This document shows positions 8,715-19,257 of a stretch of 64,000 nt of DNA, piece after piece (the stretch's first letter is position 1; every line of letters starts with the position of its first letter). The stretch covers positions 310,001 through 374,000 of the forward strand of contig NW_017962921.1 of assembly GCF_001661345.1 (NCBI RefSeq). The letters run 5' to 3'. The notes beneath the pieces are model-generated. The model was not told the origin of the DNA, did no database searches, and saw only the letters and a list, made by a program, of their open reading frames with translations. Both the position numbers and the translations under genes were made by a program. The stretch comes from Ascoidea rubescens DSM 1968. Its lineage: Eukaryota; Ascomycota; Saccharomycetes; Ascoideales; Ascoideaceae.

Positions 8715-10754
8715 TTAAGAAATAACTTTTCTGACCTCTAAAGTTATAAATCCTTTGTGAGTATTGAATTGATCAAGATCTCTTAGTCGTACATCAAAGT
8801 ATTTTATTGGTTTACCATTAAAAATGTAATCAAATTTATTTGTGTTATTACTGTTGATAGAAAATGACAAGGAATTCTCATATATTTCAATGACATCAGA
8901 TAAATTGTCGTTTCTATTAAAACTTTGAACAAAACTATTCAAACGTTTATTATTGTTAAGTTTTTTGAAAGTTGAAGCTGGCACTATTTTGACAGAGATA
9001 ACATCATTTAAATTTTTCAAATGAGATAAAGAAAGCAAGTTAGAGGCTTGATTTAGATTAACACTTGGGGTAGGAGTTGAAGTATTTGATCTATTATAGA
9101 TAGAAGAAAGTGAGGCGGAAGTGATTGAAGAAGGATTTGGCAGGTTGGAGAACAATGAGGAAGTATTTGTTAAATTTGTAGATGATAGGGTAGGAGAAAA
9201 TGTGTTTGATGATTGAGCAAAATGTGAAGGATTTGCGGGCAAAAACTGATTGTTATTATTTTTAATATTTTTATTACTACTATTAACAGTATTATATTCC
9301 GAATTACTATATGGGTTTGGAATTGGAATTGGAATCGGATTTGGATTTGAATTTGAATTTAAATTTAAATTTAAAGTTGAAGTTGAAGTAGAAGCTGGGT
9401 TTAAATTTGATTTCTGGTTGATATTTGTATTTTGAGTAATGTTCTTTTTATTAAAATTGTTTTGTGTGTCAAATACAGTGGGTTTATTAACAAACTTATT
9501 TCGGACAATTTTTGGACTATTAATCTTCGAAAGAGTTGGCAGATTTAATAAAACAGATGATGTTGTTGAAGTAGATAATCTATGATTATTATCATCAATT
9601 GAAAGATTAAAACTTGAATTTAATTGGGACTTGTCGTTTTCTATATTATTATTACTATTATTATTAACGTTTCTAATCTCTTCGTCAATGTTTTTGTTGA
9701 TATTTTTAGCAATCATGTTATCACTTAGTTTATTTTCATTAGAATGGGAGATAAAGTTGATATTAGACTTGGATTTAGAATGAAATACATTTGATGATTC
9801 AAAATCTAAATCTTTATTAATGCTAGAAGTGGAATTATGATTTAACGATCTATGAAGATTTTTTGTCAAATTATTATTCAGATTATTATGAAAATTTGTT
9901 TTACGGTTTTCAAAGTTCAAGTTTGTATTATTTATAAATTGATTAGGTTCTGTATCACTGAAATCCTCATTACTATTGCGATTATGATTATAATTCTCAT
10001 TATAATTGAGATAAATGTTATTTTGTTGCTGGTTGTTATCAATGATGCCGTTTTTGGTATTTTCGCTAAAGTGATTCATATCTTCATTAGAAGAATTGGA
10101 TGGAGAAGTTTTATGATTTAAATCGATATCTTTTATAAATAGCCAATTGTTGTTAACTTGAATTTTATCTTTGTTTTTATTTTCGTTAGTTTGATATAGA
10201 TTTAGATTTATATCATTATGTTTTTTAGAAATATCGTATAATTGCAATCTCAATTTTTGATAGTTTGATTCACTTATATGAAAATTTTTTGAAAATAAAG
10301 TTACCTTTTCATTTAATTTTTTATTTTTATCTTTCAAGTGATTAATATTTTGGATCAAATTAGAAGCATTGGAGGTATTATTGTGTAATTTACTCTTTAA
10401 AAGTAAGTTTTCATTTTTTAGTATAGCATTTTCATTTTTTAGATTATTTAGATAATTATTCAAGTTTTTGATTTCATTTAAATACAAAGAATTTTGAGTG
10501 ATTAATTCATCAATTGTTTTGGCACCATTCTCCCAATATGAGGCAGCTTCTCTTAAAAAGCTAGATACATTGTTATATTTTTTGGAATCTAGCAGCTCAT
10601 TGCCAGCTGAAGAATTGGCAGAAGCATTTTTTATGTTCTCAGTGTTATCGTTATTGTTATTATGATTAAGAGAGATGTCGTTCTGATTCAAAAATGAATC
10701 AGAGCTCAAAGAATTCATAGAGCCAATCGATTGATTTGAAATGGATGCAGGCAT
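8715..10754 (-). CDS. Asn/Ser-rich coiled-coil protein, unrecognised
   Basis: 679 residues, not recognised. An Asn-rich head is followed by a coiled coil at roughly 60-190 (FLREAASYWENGAKTIDELI, then repeated LKNEN heptads). A long disordered middle is rich in Asn and Ser, with NPNPIPIPIPNP and poly-Ser/Thr tracts. The last 95 residues are ordered: VISVKIVPASTFKK, SDVIEIYENSLSFSI, FDYIFNGKPIKYFDVRLRDL, then GFITLEVRKV. This strand-helix-strand order again suggests a beta-grasp (ubiquitin/PB1-like) fold, but less clearly than in the gene at 4007. The ATG at 10754 is the first in frame. Confidence 0.75.
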   Translation of the reverse strand: MPASISNQSIGSMNSLSSDSFLNQNDISLNHNNNNDNTENIKNASANSSAGNELLDSKKYNNVSSFLREAASYWENGAKTIDELITQNSLYLNEIKNLNNYLNNLKNENAILKNENLLLKSKLHNNTSNASNLIQNINHLKDKNKKLNEKVTLFSKNFHISESNYQKLRLQLYDISKKHNDINLNLYQTNENKNKDKIQVNNNWLFIKDIDLNHKTSPSNSSNEDMNHFSENTKNGIIDNNQQQNNIYLNYNENYNHNRNSNEDFSDTEPNQFINNTNLNFENRKTNFHNNLNNNLTKNLHRSLNHNSTSSINKDLDFESSNVFHSKSKSNINFISHSNENKLSDNMIAKNINKNIDEEIRNVNNNSNNNIENDKSQLNSSFNLSIDDNNHRLSTSTTSSVLLNLPTLSKINSPKIVRNKFVNKPTVFDTQNNFNKKNITQNTNINQKSNLNPASTSTSTLNLNLNSNSNPNPIPIPIPNPYSNSEYNTVNSSNKNIKNNNNQFLPANPSHFAQSSNTFSPTLSSTNLTNTSSLFSNLPNPSSITSASLSSIYNRSNTSTPTPSVNLNQASNLLSLSHLKNLNDVISVKIVPASTFKKLNNNKRLNSFVQSFNRNDNLSDVIEIYENSLSFSINSNNTNKFDYIFNGKPIKYFDVRLRDLDQFNTHKGFITLEVRKVIS

Positions 10755-11533
10755 TTTTTATATGAAAAAGTTGCAATTGAAATAAACCAGGCTCACCAAG
10801 CTGCAGTAAACCTTCTACTCTAATTTTGCTTCATAGGCAGGTTGAACATCAGCTTCATTCATACCTCAGCAACTTCAGATCAATTTCAGATGAGGTAAAA
10901 CAAACATTGAAACAAAACTCAAAATAAAAAAAACCAAGAAATTGGTTTATGTAAGCACACGCGCTGTTAGTCATCTTTCAAATCACATGCCATTATGTAG
11001 TATGAGAATTATATATAAATACAGTTGCTGTGGACCGGATTGAAAATGTCTTTGAGATGGCGCAGCGGGATAAGATGTTTGAATCTGCATGCTACTCCAA
11101 AGCAAGAAAAAAAGCATGTCTCGTGTTCGAGTCCTAATGAAGAATCTCTGTAACTAGTCTGGTGAGGTGTGAATAGTCAAAGATATACTGATATACTAGT
11201 AATTCACACCCATTCTATGTAAGTCTTTCTTCTTTGTGCTAAACTGTTTAGCATAAAACATTTCTGTCAGTCACTGCTTTAAATTGTCTCTTTCAGAGCT
11301 CTGTGGACTTTTTCGTTGAAGATTTTTTGGTTCAAGGATTATTCTTAGCTGAGCATTACGTAATCATCTCTTTTTTCAGTTTCAAAGATTTTGAAACTGA
11401 AAAAAAAAATTGAAAAAAACGAAAAAAATTCAATTCAAGATAAAATCGCTATTTTAATTGTATTGCCTCTGAATTAAATCATTCTTTTGATTATCTGGTT
11501 AAATCAGCAGACTGAATATTGTGATTTTCAAAG
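10755..11533. other. Divergent promoter region containing the cloverleaf element
   Basis: Apart from the pol III-like element (11054-11148) and its downstream hairpins, I see a TATA-like run at 11009-11017 about 40 bases before the cloverleaf. An A-rich tract at 11398-11440 lies before CBF5. Confidence 0.45.
11054..11148 (+). ncRNA. tRNA-like cloverleaf with box A and box B (pol III element)
   Basis: Box A-like TGGCGCAGCGGG at 11058-11069 and box B-like GTTCGAGTCC at 11125-11134 are spaced as in a tRNA gene. Arms seen: outer stem GAGAT (11054-11058) with ATCTC (11144-11148), GCAG (11062-11065) with CTGC (11085-11088), ATGCT (11089-11093) with AGCAT (11113-11117), and CTCG (11120-11123) with CGAG (11128-11131). 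D-loop and T-arm proportions do not fit a working tRNA. Downstream lie hairpins GGTGTGAAT/ATTCACACC (11166-11210) and TGCTAAA/TTTAGCA near 11239, then T-runs near 11310 and 11325. It may be a pol III leader for a longer RNA, or a tRNA relic. The downstream CTGTAAC...CTGGTGAGG faintly recalls the SRP RNA Alu domain, but no S domain is visible. Confidence 0.45.
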
Positions 11534-13066
11534 ATGGCTTCTAAAGTTGAAGAATTTATGATAAAACCTGAAAATGTTTCTCCCACAAATGATTCATCCA
11601 AATGGCCTTTATTATTGAAAAATTACGATAAATTGAATGTTAGATGTGGTCATTATACTCCAATTCCCTTTGGTACTTCTCCCTTGAAAAGAGATTTAAA
11701 GAATTATATTGCAACTGGTATAATAAACTTAGATAAACCCTCAAATCCATCTTCTCATGAAGTTGTCGCATGGATCAAAAGAATCTTGAGAGTTGACAAA
11801 ACTGGTCATTCAGGTACTTTGGATCCAAAAGTCACTGGTTGTTTAATTGTCTGTATTGATAGAGCAACCAGATTAGTCAAATCTCAACAGGGTGCTGGTA
11901 AGGAATATGTTTGTGTTGCTAGATTGCACAACGAATTGCCTGATGAGAAACAAATGGCCAAAACTTTGGAAAACTTAACTGGTGCTTTATTCCAAAGACC
12001 CCCATTGATCTCTGCTGTTAAAAGACAATTAAGAGTTAGAACAATTTATGACTCAAAATTAATTGAATTTGATAATAAAAGAAACTTGGCTGTCTTTTGG
12101 GCTTCATGTGAAGCTGGTACTTATATGAGAACTTTATGTGTTCATCTAGGTATGTTATTAGGTGTTGGTGGTCATATGCAAGAGTTGAGAAGAGTTCGTT
12201 CTGGTGCTCTATCCGAAAATGATAATTTGGTCACTTTACATGATGTTCTAGATGCCCAATGGGTTTATGATAACACCAGAGATGAGTCCTATCTAAGAAG
12301 AATTATACAACCTCTAGAAACTTTATTACTTGGTTATAAAAGAATAGTTGTCAAGGACTCTGCTGTCAATTCAGTCTGCTATGGTGCTAAATTGATGATG
12401 CCAGGTTTATTGAGATACGAAGATGGTATTGAATTATTTGATGAAGTTGTCTTGATCACCACAAAGGGTGAAGGTATAGCAATTGCTATTGCTCAGATGT
12501 CCACTGTTGATATTGCTTCCTGTGATCATGGTGTGGTAGCCAAAGTCAAAAGATGTATCATGGAAAGAGATAGCTATCCAAGAAAATGGGGTTTAGGTCC
12601 TGTTGCTTCAAAGAAAAAACAATTGAAAAAAGAAGGAAAATTAGATAAATATGGTCGTACTAACGAAAATACCCCAGATTTCTGGAAATCTGGTTACAAA
12701 TCTTTTGATCCAGCTGAATCTTCAACCACTCCTATTATTTCAGAGGTCAAATCAGAGCCCAACACTAAAACCGAAGATATTGAAATGAAAACTGTTCCTG
12801 CAGTTACTGCTGAACCAGTTGTGGAAACCCCAGCTGTTTCGAAGCCTGTGTTCCAGGAAGATAGCCCTCTGAATAGTTCAACAGCAGCTGAATTTTCTAA
12901 AAAAGTGAAAAAGGAAGTAAAAGAGAAAAAAGAAAAGAAAGAGAAGAAGGACAAGAAAGAGAAGAAGGATAAAAAGGAAAAAAAGGATAAGAAAGACAAG
13001 AAATCCAAAAAGAGAAAATCCGAAGAAGAGGATGGAGAGAAGAAAAAGAAAAAAAAGAAAGAATAA
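11534..13066 (+). CDS. CBF5: H/ACA snoRNP pseudouridine synthase Cbf5 (dyskerin)
   Basis: Catalytic subunit of H/ACA snoRNPs, converting uridine to pseudouridine in rRNA and snRNA in the nucleolus. 510 residues. The TruB-type catalytic domain carries the invariant [13 protein letters not shown] with catalytic Asp97. Other blocks are [23 protein letters not shown] and [16 protein letters not shown] domain spans about 265-345 ([20 protein letters not shown]). The C-terminus from about residue 455 is a Lys-rich KKE/KKD repeat tail as in yeast Cbf5. Codon choice is strongly biased (TTA/TTG, GGT, AGA), fitting a highly expressed gene. Confidence 0.97.
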   Translation: MASKVEEFMIKPENVSPTNDSSKWPLLLKNYDKLNVRCGHYTPIPFGTSPLKRDLKNYIATGIINLDKPSNPSSHEVVAWIKRILRVDKTGHSGTLDPKVTGCLIVCIDRATRLVKSQQGAGKEYVCVARLHNELPDEKQMAKTLENLTGALFQRPPLISAVKRQLRVRTIYDSKLIEFDNKRNLAVFWASCEAGTYMRTLCVHLGMLLGVGGHMQELRRVRSGALSENDNLVTLHDVLDAQWVYDNTRDESYLRRIIQPLETLLLGYKRIVVKDSAVNSVCYGAKLMMPGLLRYEDGIELFDEVVLITTKGEGIAIAIAQMSTVDIASCDHGVVAKVKRCIMERDSYPRKWGLGPVASKKKQLKKEGKLDKYGRTNENTPDFWKSGYKSFDPAESSTTPIISEVKSEPNTKTEDIEMKTVPAVTAEPVVETPAVSKPVFQEDSPLNSSTAAEFSKKVKKEVKEKKEKKEKKDKKEKKDKKEKKDKKDKKSKKRKSEEEDGEKKKKKKKE

Positions 13067-13332
13067 CTCAACAAAAATTCACATAGCCATAAATTGAATT
13101 AAATTAAAATTATAAAGAATATATTTTATTGATTTTTTTATAAATTTCACCTTTTTTTTAAGTCCCACCTTTTATTTATGTAGTTAATGTAATATATAAA
13201 AATTTCTCCCAAACCATTAATTATTAACACAAAAAGTCAAAATCATATACCAAAACTATAAAAACTAAATATATAAAAAAAAAATTTATTACCTAAAACT
13301 CTGATTAAAACCCTGGAATAAATAAATATCAA

Positions 13333-16004
13333 TTATCTAATTTTGGGAGCAAAACCGCACTCATTCCTTTCAACTCCTAACTCAGTTAACTTGAAAAATG
13401 CATTTGAAAAATCTTCAAAAAACTTATCTTGATCATTAGCATAAACTTCAACCCATTTTTTAAAGCTTGAATCTTTAACAAGCTCTAAATCCGTTGGCAA
13501 CATCATCAATTCTGGGTTCTTTTCATTGAAATATTGCTTTTTACCAGTCGACTCAACTTTTCCAAAAACCCAATTATCATTCAACAAAATTTTATAAAAC
13601 TCATTATCAAATTTGATAGGATTTGAAGTCCATTTCCCATCCCAACCAGAATATTTGGCATGAGTTCTGCCTAAACCATGAGCACCTAATAAAGCAACAA
13701 TCTCTTGATCATTCATTTCTAATCTTGAAAATATTTCTCTGATGTGCTGTGAATCTTTAAACCCTAGTGGTAATCTGCCATTTGGAGGTATTAAAGCTAA
13801 ATCATTCGGACCACAGTCAGTTCTGCCAGGTTTAAAAGGAATTTTTGGACCATCCATCTCTTCTATTGCGACTAAACCTGCCAATATCCATAAATCTGCA
13901 TAAGAAATCCAAGGAAATTTCGATTTAACGGGTTCTAAAAGGTCTCTTGCAGTATTTAAACCAGTGTTTGCAGAATCTGTTAATTCAGGTGGAAATCTAA
14001 ACCAAATAAAATTAACAATATTAAATTGAAAATAAAATTCGAGTAATTAAAAATGTTAGAAATTGTTAAAAAGTGAAAAAAAGTGAAAAAAAGCTGAAAA
14101 AAATTATCAAAGCAAAAATAAAAAAAATAATATAGCAAATAATTGGGATAAGCAAAACATAGAACAAAAATATTACAACAAAGACAAGAAAAATATAAAA
14201 AAAAATTGTGATAAATAAGAAAAGTTAAGAAACAAGTAAAAGTGAAATATTACCTCATAGTTGCACCATTAGAGCCTCCAGTTTTAGTATATTTATCATA
14301 GGTAGCGGAAGAGTGCCAGGCTAATCTTAGTAAGTTTGGAGCATAAGAACCATCATCAAAGTCTGGACATTTCATTATTTCTCGGATATTGTTTTGTACT
14401 GACTCATAATCATGATCAGAAGAATTGGTATTCTCATTGGAAACGTCATTAAAATCATTTGAAATTAATTTTTCATTTGAAAGTGGAACAAAACTAGAGG
14501 CATATAAAATTTCTGGATGAGTATTATTGTTGTTATTGTTATTAACCTTTTGTTTTGAGCGAGATCTCGATTTGGATAATTTTTTTGAGAAATTTAATTT
14601 AAAATGTTTATCAGATGATACAATTGAATTGGAACTTTTAATAGTTGAGTTTTTATTATTTGTACTTTTAGGAGATGATGGAGTAAAAGGAGAATCTAAA
14701 AGAAAATTTTCTTTCGATTGATCACTTTGATTTTTATTCTCACTATTTTCCTTATCATTAATATCAATACTGTCATTGATAAAATCATTTAAAGATTGAT
14801 GGTTGTTGTTAAATTCTAGAATATTGATTTTATTTGAATCGTTAATATCATTTTGATAATCAGAATCAATAAATAATTGAGAAGCAGTTAAAGTTTGGAA
14901 ACCCGAATTTTTATGAGAATGGGAAGAATTTAATTTTTTGGGACTATTTTTATTTTCTTGAGCCATTTTTAAAGTCCTATTGATTGGTTTTAGTTGAATG
15001 GTGTTATCTAAAACTGAATTATTATTAATGGTGTTATTATCAGTTGAAAAAGAAAAATCATGAGTTATCTCCAAATCGTTTGGAATATTATCTTTAAGAC
15101 TCTTTTCCAAATCCAAGTTTTTTGTGTTTAAAGGAGTAAAAGCTTTTTTGTTGACTGGTTTATTATTAGAATTAGATTTCGCTGATAACGAGGTATATTT
15201 TCTTTTTAAGTTTTTTTTTAATTTTTTTTTATTGATTTTTTTGTTGATATTGGAGTTAGTATTTGAGGATTTAAATGATTGATCAAATGATTGATCAATT
15301 GATCGATCAATTGATTGATTGGCGGTTAAATTAAGAGTGTCTAAACAATGTGCATCTCGTAAACTGTCAATATTATCAGTGTTTTGGGTTTTTTTAGTGT
15401 CGAAATTCTGATTGTTCTTTTTATTTTTTGTTTTTGTTTTTGTTTTGTTCGTATTATCGTTTCCAAAATTGGACTTGTGTGGTTTGGTATCATTAGTGTG
15501 GGAATCGGTAAAAAGAAGTTTTAAACAAAACGATTGCAACTTCCGTTGCAAATTAGTCGAGTAAAACCAGATATTAAGCAATTGATTCAATCTCTTGCTC
15601 AAGATGTGGAATTCATTGAATATAACATCGACAATGGCGTAAGTATCGACTTTGATAATGTGAAAAGTTCTCCTGTATTTTTCTTGAATTCTGTAATAAA
15701 ACCTCGAATATAATGGATGGCTTTTGTTTCTAAAAAGATCAGAATCAACAAAGGGATTGTCTTTATTTAGGTTGTTTAGATTTTTGTAGTTGACCAAACC
15801 CAATTGAGCCAATACACAGGGGAAGATGTGTTTCAACTCTTTCAAGCACCATTTGAAGCCATTTCTGTAACGAACCAAGTCAATTTTGATCCAGGAGCAA
15901 ACCAAAATAGCAACTGATAAAGGAGTCAAAAAGATCCTGAACAAAACAGAAGGGATCAAGAGATAGTAGTCGATGTTTTCGAAGATGATTCGTAATAAGG
16001 GCAT
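13333..16004 (-). CDS. Class I heme peroxidase (cytochrome c peroxidase type) with a long membrane-bearing N-terminus, spliced
   Basis: Exon 1 is 16004-14254 and exon 2 is 13996-13333. The intron 14253-13997 begins GTAATA, has TCTAAC near 14058 and ends TTTAG. Splicing joins ...GATM-R to [13 protein letters not shown] in frame, giving 804 residues. The last 270 residues are a complete class I peroxidase: LRLAWHSS with distal His at about 564, proximal His at about 690 (GAHGLGRTH), the CcP-type Trp at about 706 and the Asp at about 753 (MMLPTDLEL). Residues 1-520 do not belong to the family. They hold two or three hydrophobic segments (about 1-45) and a polybasic, Asn/Ser-rich disordered stretch. 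Frame-wise it is one protein. The alternative is two transcripts from one frame, with the peroxidase starting at an internal Met. The start is the first ATG; the frame upstream has only a GTG. Confidence 0.75.
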
Positions 16005-16250
16005 CTTGAGCAGCGGAAGAGAAAACAAACAGTGTTGAACAAAAACCACCAGCGCTTAAGCATTGAAGAAACAGCAAAAAAAAGAGGAAGAAATAGCAAA
16101 AGAAAGACTATTTATATGCCCAGCAGTCTCTGGGCGCTAGCCACAAAGAGTCTTTGTTTTGGTTTGTCATCCCTGCAAATCCTCGACTCGAAGATATAAT
16201 CAGAAAAAACAGGCAAAACGAGAGCATCAAAGACCAAAACAATGGAAGCA

Positions 16251-16273
16251 GCAGCTGCATGCAATGCAGCTGC
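16251..16273. repeat. Perfect 10-bp inverted repeat GCAGCTGCAT/ATGCAGCTGC
   Basis: Arms 16251-16260 and 16264-16273 are perfectly complementary around a 3-base spacer, 44 bases before tRNA-Asn and about 250 bases upstream of the minus-strand peroxidase gene. It contains CAGCTG twice. It could be a protein-binding palindrome. Confidence 0.85.
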
Positions 16274-16316
16274 ATACCCTCTAAACTAACATACTAGACT
16301 GGCAAAAGCGATCTGT

Positions 16317-16390
16317 GACTTCGTGGCCAAGCTGGTTAAGGCGTGAGACTGTTAATCTCAAGATCGAGAGTTCGATCCTCTCCGAGGTCG
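16317..16390 (+). tRNA. tRNA-Asn (GTT)
   Basis: 74 bases with a full cloverleaf: acceptor GACTTCG/CGAGGTC, D-arm with GGCCAAGCTGGTTAAGGC, anticodon loop CTGTTAA (GTT), T-arm GAGAG-TTCGATC-CTCTC and discriminator G. No intron. Box A and box B are canonical. A T6 terminator follows at 16401-16406. Confidence 0.97.
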
Positions 16391-16400
16391 TAGCTATTAC

Positions 16401-16406
16401 TTTTTT
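16401..16406 (+). terminator. Pol III T-run after tRNA-Asn
   Basis: Six consecutive T, 10 bases past the tRNA end. Confidence 0.8.
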
Positions 16407-16530
16407 GGACGGCTTTTTTCCAATTTGTTGGTGTTGGTGCTTCTTGAGCTGCATGAGAGTAGCACTTCAATTTTGATTGCTGATAGAAAAGCTATAGTAT
16501 ATAATCTGCAAAGTCTATGTAAGCCTGGCC

Positions 16531-19215
16531 CTACGATGACTCATTGATCCACTGGTTTCTCAACTTCTTGCTTTCCACTTTGGGTTTCAACCCCAAGTAC
16601 ACTATTACCAAGATGGCTAACGTGAATATCAATTTGTTCTTACCAAATGACGAATTCAACAAATCAAACTGTAGCGACGGATATATTCTGGTGCAGAAAA
16701 AATCATTTTTGAATGAGCAAGTAATGATGGTTGATTCCAAATTTGTTGGAATAGATACCAACCCATTTAGCTGTTCATCATTAAATCCAGCATTCAATAA
16801 CTGTCTTTTGTGAGTAATAACGGATCTATCATTAATCAATAGATTCGATTCCGATATTTTATTCTTATTATTACTATTCTGACTATCAACATTTTTGTTA
16901 TTGATAATATTGCTGCTCTTCTTATCCTGTATATTATTATTAAGGAAATCAGGTCCTTTGCTCAATAAAAATTTTGGCGCATAAAATATTTCTCCATTAT
17001 TCATCTCGATTATAATAGACTTTGTTGTAACTCCAAATTGAGATCTAGATACAGAAAGATCTTGAATTTTCCCATTCAAGTTAAACGTCTTCTCACCAAA
17101 AATGGGTATCAACCTCTCCTCATCTTTGAAAAATTCAACTGTAAATATCTTATTACCGATACTTGGTTTCAAGCTAAAATATGAATAAATTAGAAAGTTC
17201 TCATCAATTACCATTGAAATCTTATTTTTATCATTTAATATTATATCATTTTTGTGAATATTTGAGTAAATTAAATCCCCATTTTCATAATCAAATACAT
17301 TAACCATTAATGTATTTTCAATCTTATTGGTAACACTAACCAATATTATTTTGTAATTCAAATATTTATAGACAATTCGTTTATCTTTCAAAAAATATTT
17401 ATCCGATCCAACCACATTTAAATTATTAACTTTAACTGAATAAATTTCATTGCCATTATAATATCTTTGGCACCAACTTTTATTCTCATTATCAAGCCCA
17501 CAAATTTCATTTTTTTCTTCACTGATAGTAAACTTATTATCATGGTCTATATCAAAATATCCTTCATTACGAAACACCTGATAAAATCTTTTATCAATTT
17601 CATTTTTCTTTGTTAAATCTTTGTAATTGTATGATTTATCTAAAACTTTCCCATTTTCCAAATCAATCAAAAAAAATTGTCCAATTTTAGTTGATACTAT
17701 AACTAACTTTTCAAATCCAAAATAGTTATTCAAATGCTTAAAATTTTCATATTGATGAGTATTAAAATTGATCAAATTACGATGAACAAATTCACTGATC
17801 AATTTTTTAAATCTAACTAATCGGTTATAATAAATATGCATCAAAGTTTTATAATTATTGTAGTCCGCATTATAATTGTGATTGTAAAAGTCTTTATAAT
17901 TGCTATTATCAGTGATATCAAGATTATTTGATAATTTATTCAAAATTTGATACCCGTTTATCATACTTAATGATTGATATTTTTTCCAAATCAAAGTATC
18001 ATTTATAAATTTCAAAATCTCCAAATCATTTGTCAAAACTAAATAATTTAAACAGTTTTTTTCACTATCAAACTTGAAATCAATTGATTTAATTAAGTTT
18101 AATGACGGTAAGTCAGGATTATAGATGTTAAATATCTTTTTTAGTTTATTGTCAAAAGTGATACTCAAAAAATCAATCGAATATTCATTTAAAGTTATAA
18201 TATACTTATTGTTTTTGATAAAATAAACTTTGGAACCAGAAACCGAACCAGAAAATGAACTGGAAATTGAATTAAAATTAGATATTTCATTCAATTCTAA
18301 TGATGAAGAATTTAATTTTGATAAATCGTTATCAACTGATAAAATGAAAAGTTCGTTTTTCGAGTTTATAATAGAGTACTGATTTTTAAAGATTAATTTT
18401 TCATCAATTATTGAATTCTCATTAACATCAACTGATAAAATCAAATAATAATTGGCATTTTGGAAAATTAATAAATTATTCAAAATTTTATAAAGCAAAT
18501 AATCATCTTTTAATAACTTTGATTCTATTTCAATTTGAGAAACATTTTTACTAATAGAACTGTTAATAATAACGTTGTTTAGATTTTTATAGTAAATTAA
18601 AACATCTCCAGCATTATTTATTGGCGAGACTGAAATTGAATCATCAAATTTTAATTGAATATCTGATAATAGCACTGAGGATTCAAAAATCTCTGAACTG
18701 GAATTATAACTATACTCAATAACGCAATTGGATGATGAATCGAATATTAAAAATTTATTCTCATTAACTTTAAAAACTTTGTTCCTATCTGATTCAGAAG
18801 TGAAAAGAATATGATCTATTAAGAATCCCTTTTTCAAATTCCAAATAAAGATATTAGAGTTGACCAACGTTAATAAATAATTATCATCATTGAGAGTAAA
18901 AATAGGAAAATTTGGATTTTCTTGATCTCCAATCACCTCAAATTTTCCATTGGAAGAACTGAAAAATTCATTTAAATTATATCTCCATTTGATATTTCCA
19001 GTTTGAAAATCAACAACAGATAAAACTTTGTCATCTGAAATCAATGAAACTAAATCAATTGATTGAGACAAGTGATGGTTGTTGACTTCACCAACGGAAG
19101 CAATCTGCCAGTCGACTTTGAATGCTTCATCATCATAAACACATTGCACTAATGAGACGTAAAAAAGAAGAAACCAAATAAATAAAGATGGCTTTCTCAC
19201 TGAACAAGAAAACAT
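16531..19215 (-). CDS. EMC1: ER membrane protein complex subunit 1
   Basis: Large lumenal/transmembrane subunit of the EMC insertase, which inserts tail-anchored and multipass membrane proteins in the ER. 894 residues. The signal peptide is MFSCSVRKPSLFIWFLLFYV, followed by the EMC1 N-terminal motif DDEAFKVDWQIASVGEV and beta-propeller-like repeats (VLSVVDFQTGNIKWRYNLN). The C-terminal DUF1620 region contains KRQLLNAGFNDEQLNGLVSI, and a single TM helix at about 868-886 (LIFTLAILVIVYLGL) precedes a short cytosolic tail. I chose the ATG at 19215; the frame extends upstream only with a TTG. The LINE remains begin about 45 bases upstream of this start, so the native promoter may be displaced. Confidence 0.92.
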   Translation of the reverse strand: MFSCSVRKPSLFIWFLLFYVSLVQCVYDDEAFKVDWQIASVGEVNNHHLSQSIDLVSLISDDKVLSVVDFQTGNIKWRYNLNEFFSSSNGKFEVIGDQENPNFPIFTLNDDNYLLTLVNSNIFIWNLKKGFLIDHILFTSESDRNKVFKVNENKFLIFDSSSNCVIEYSYNSSSEIFESSVLLSDIQLKFDDSISVSPINNAGDVLIYYKNLNNVIINSSISKNVSQIEIESKLLKDDYLLYKILNNLLIFQNANYYLILSVDVNENSIIDEKLIFKNQYSIINSKNELFILSVDNDLSKLNSSSLELNEISNFNSISSSFSGSVSGSKVYFIKNNKYIITLNEYSIDFLSITFDNKLKKIFNIYNPDLPSLNLIKSIDFKFDSEKNCLNYLVLTNDLEILKFINDTLIWKKYQSLSMINGYQILNKLSNNLDITDNSNYKDFYNHNYNADYNNYKTLMHIYYNRLVRFKKLISEFVHRNLINFNTHQYENFKHLNNYFGFEKLVIVSTKIGQFFLIDLENGKVLDKSYNYKDLTKKNEIDKRFYQVFRNEGYFDIDHDNKFTISEEKNEICGLDNENKSWCQRYYNGNEIYSVKVNNLNVVGSDKYFLKDKRIVYKYLNYKIILVSVTNKIENTLMVNVFDYENGDLIYSNIHKNDIILNDKNKISMVIDENFLIYSYFSLKPSIGNKIFTVEFFKDEERLIPIFGEKTFNLNGKIQDLSVSRSQFGVTTKSIIIEMNNGEIFYAPKFLLSKGPDFLNNNIQDKKSSNIINNKNVDSQNSNNKNKISESNLLINDRSVITHKRQLLNAGFNDEQLNGLVSIPTNLESTIITCSFKNDFFCTRIYPSLQFDLLNSSFGKNKLIFTLAILVIVYLGLKPKVESKKLRNQWINESS

Positions 19216-19257
19216 CCCCGGAGTTCTGAAGACTATTCTAATCAGCAATGTCGTCTA

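Noticed and set aside
12694-13074. Antisense Phe/Ser-rich frame over the CBF5 tail
   Set aside because: Shadow of the Lys-rich KKE/KKD repeats.
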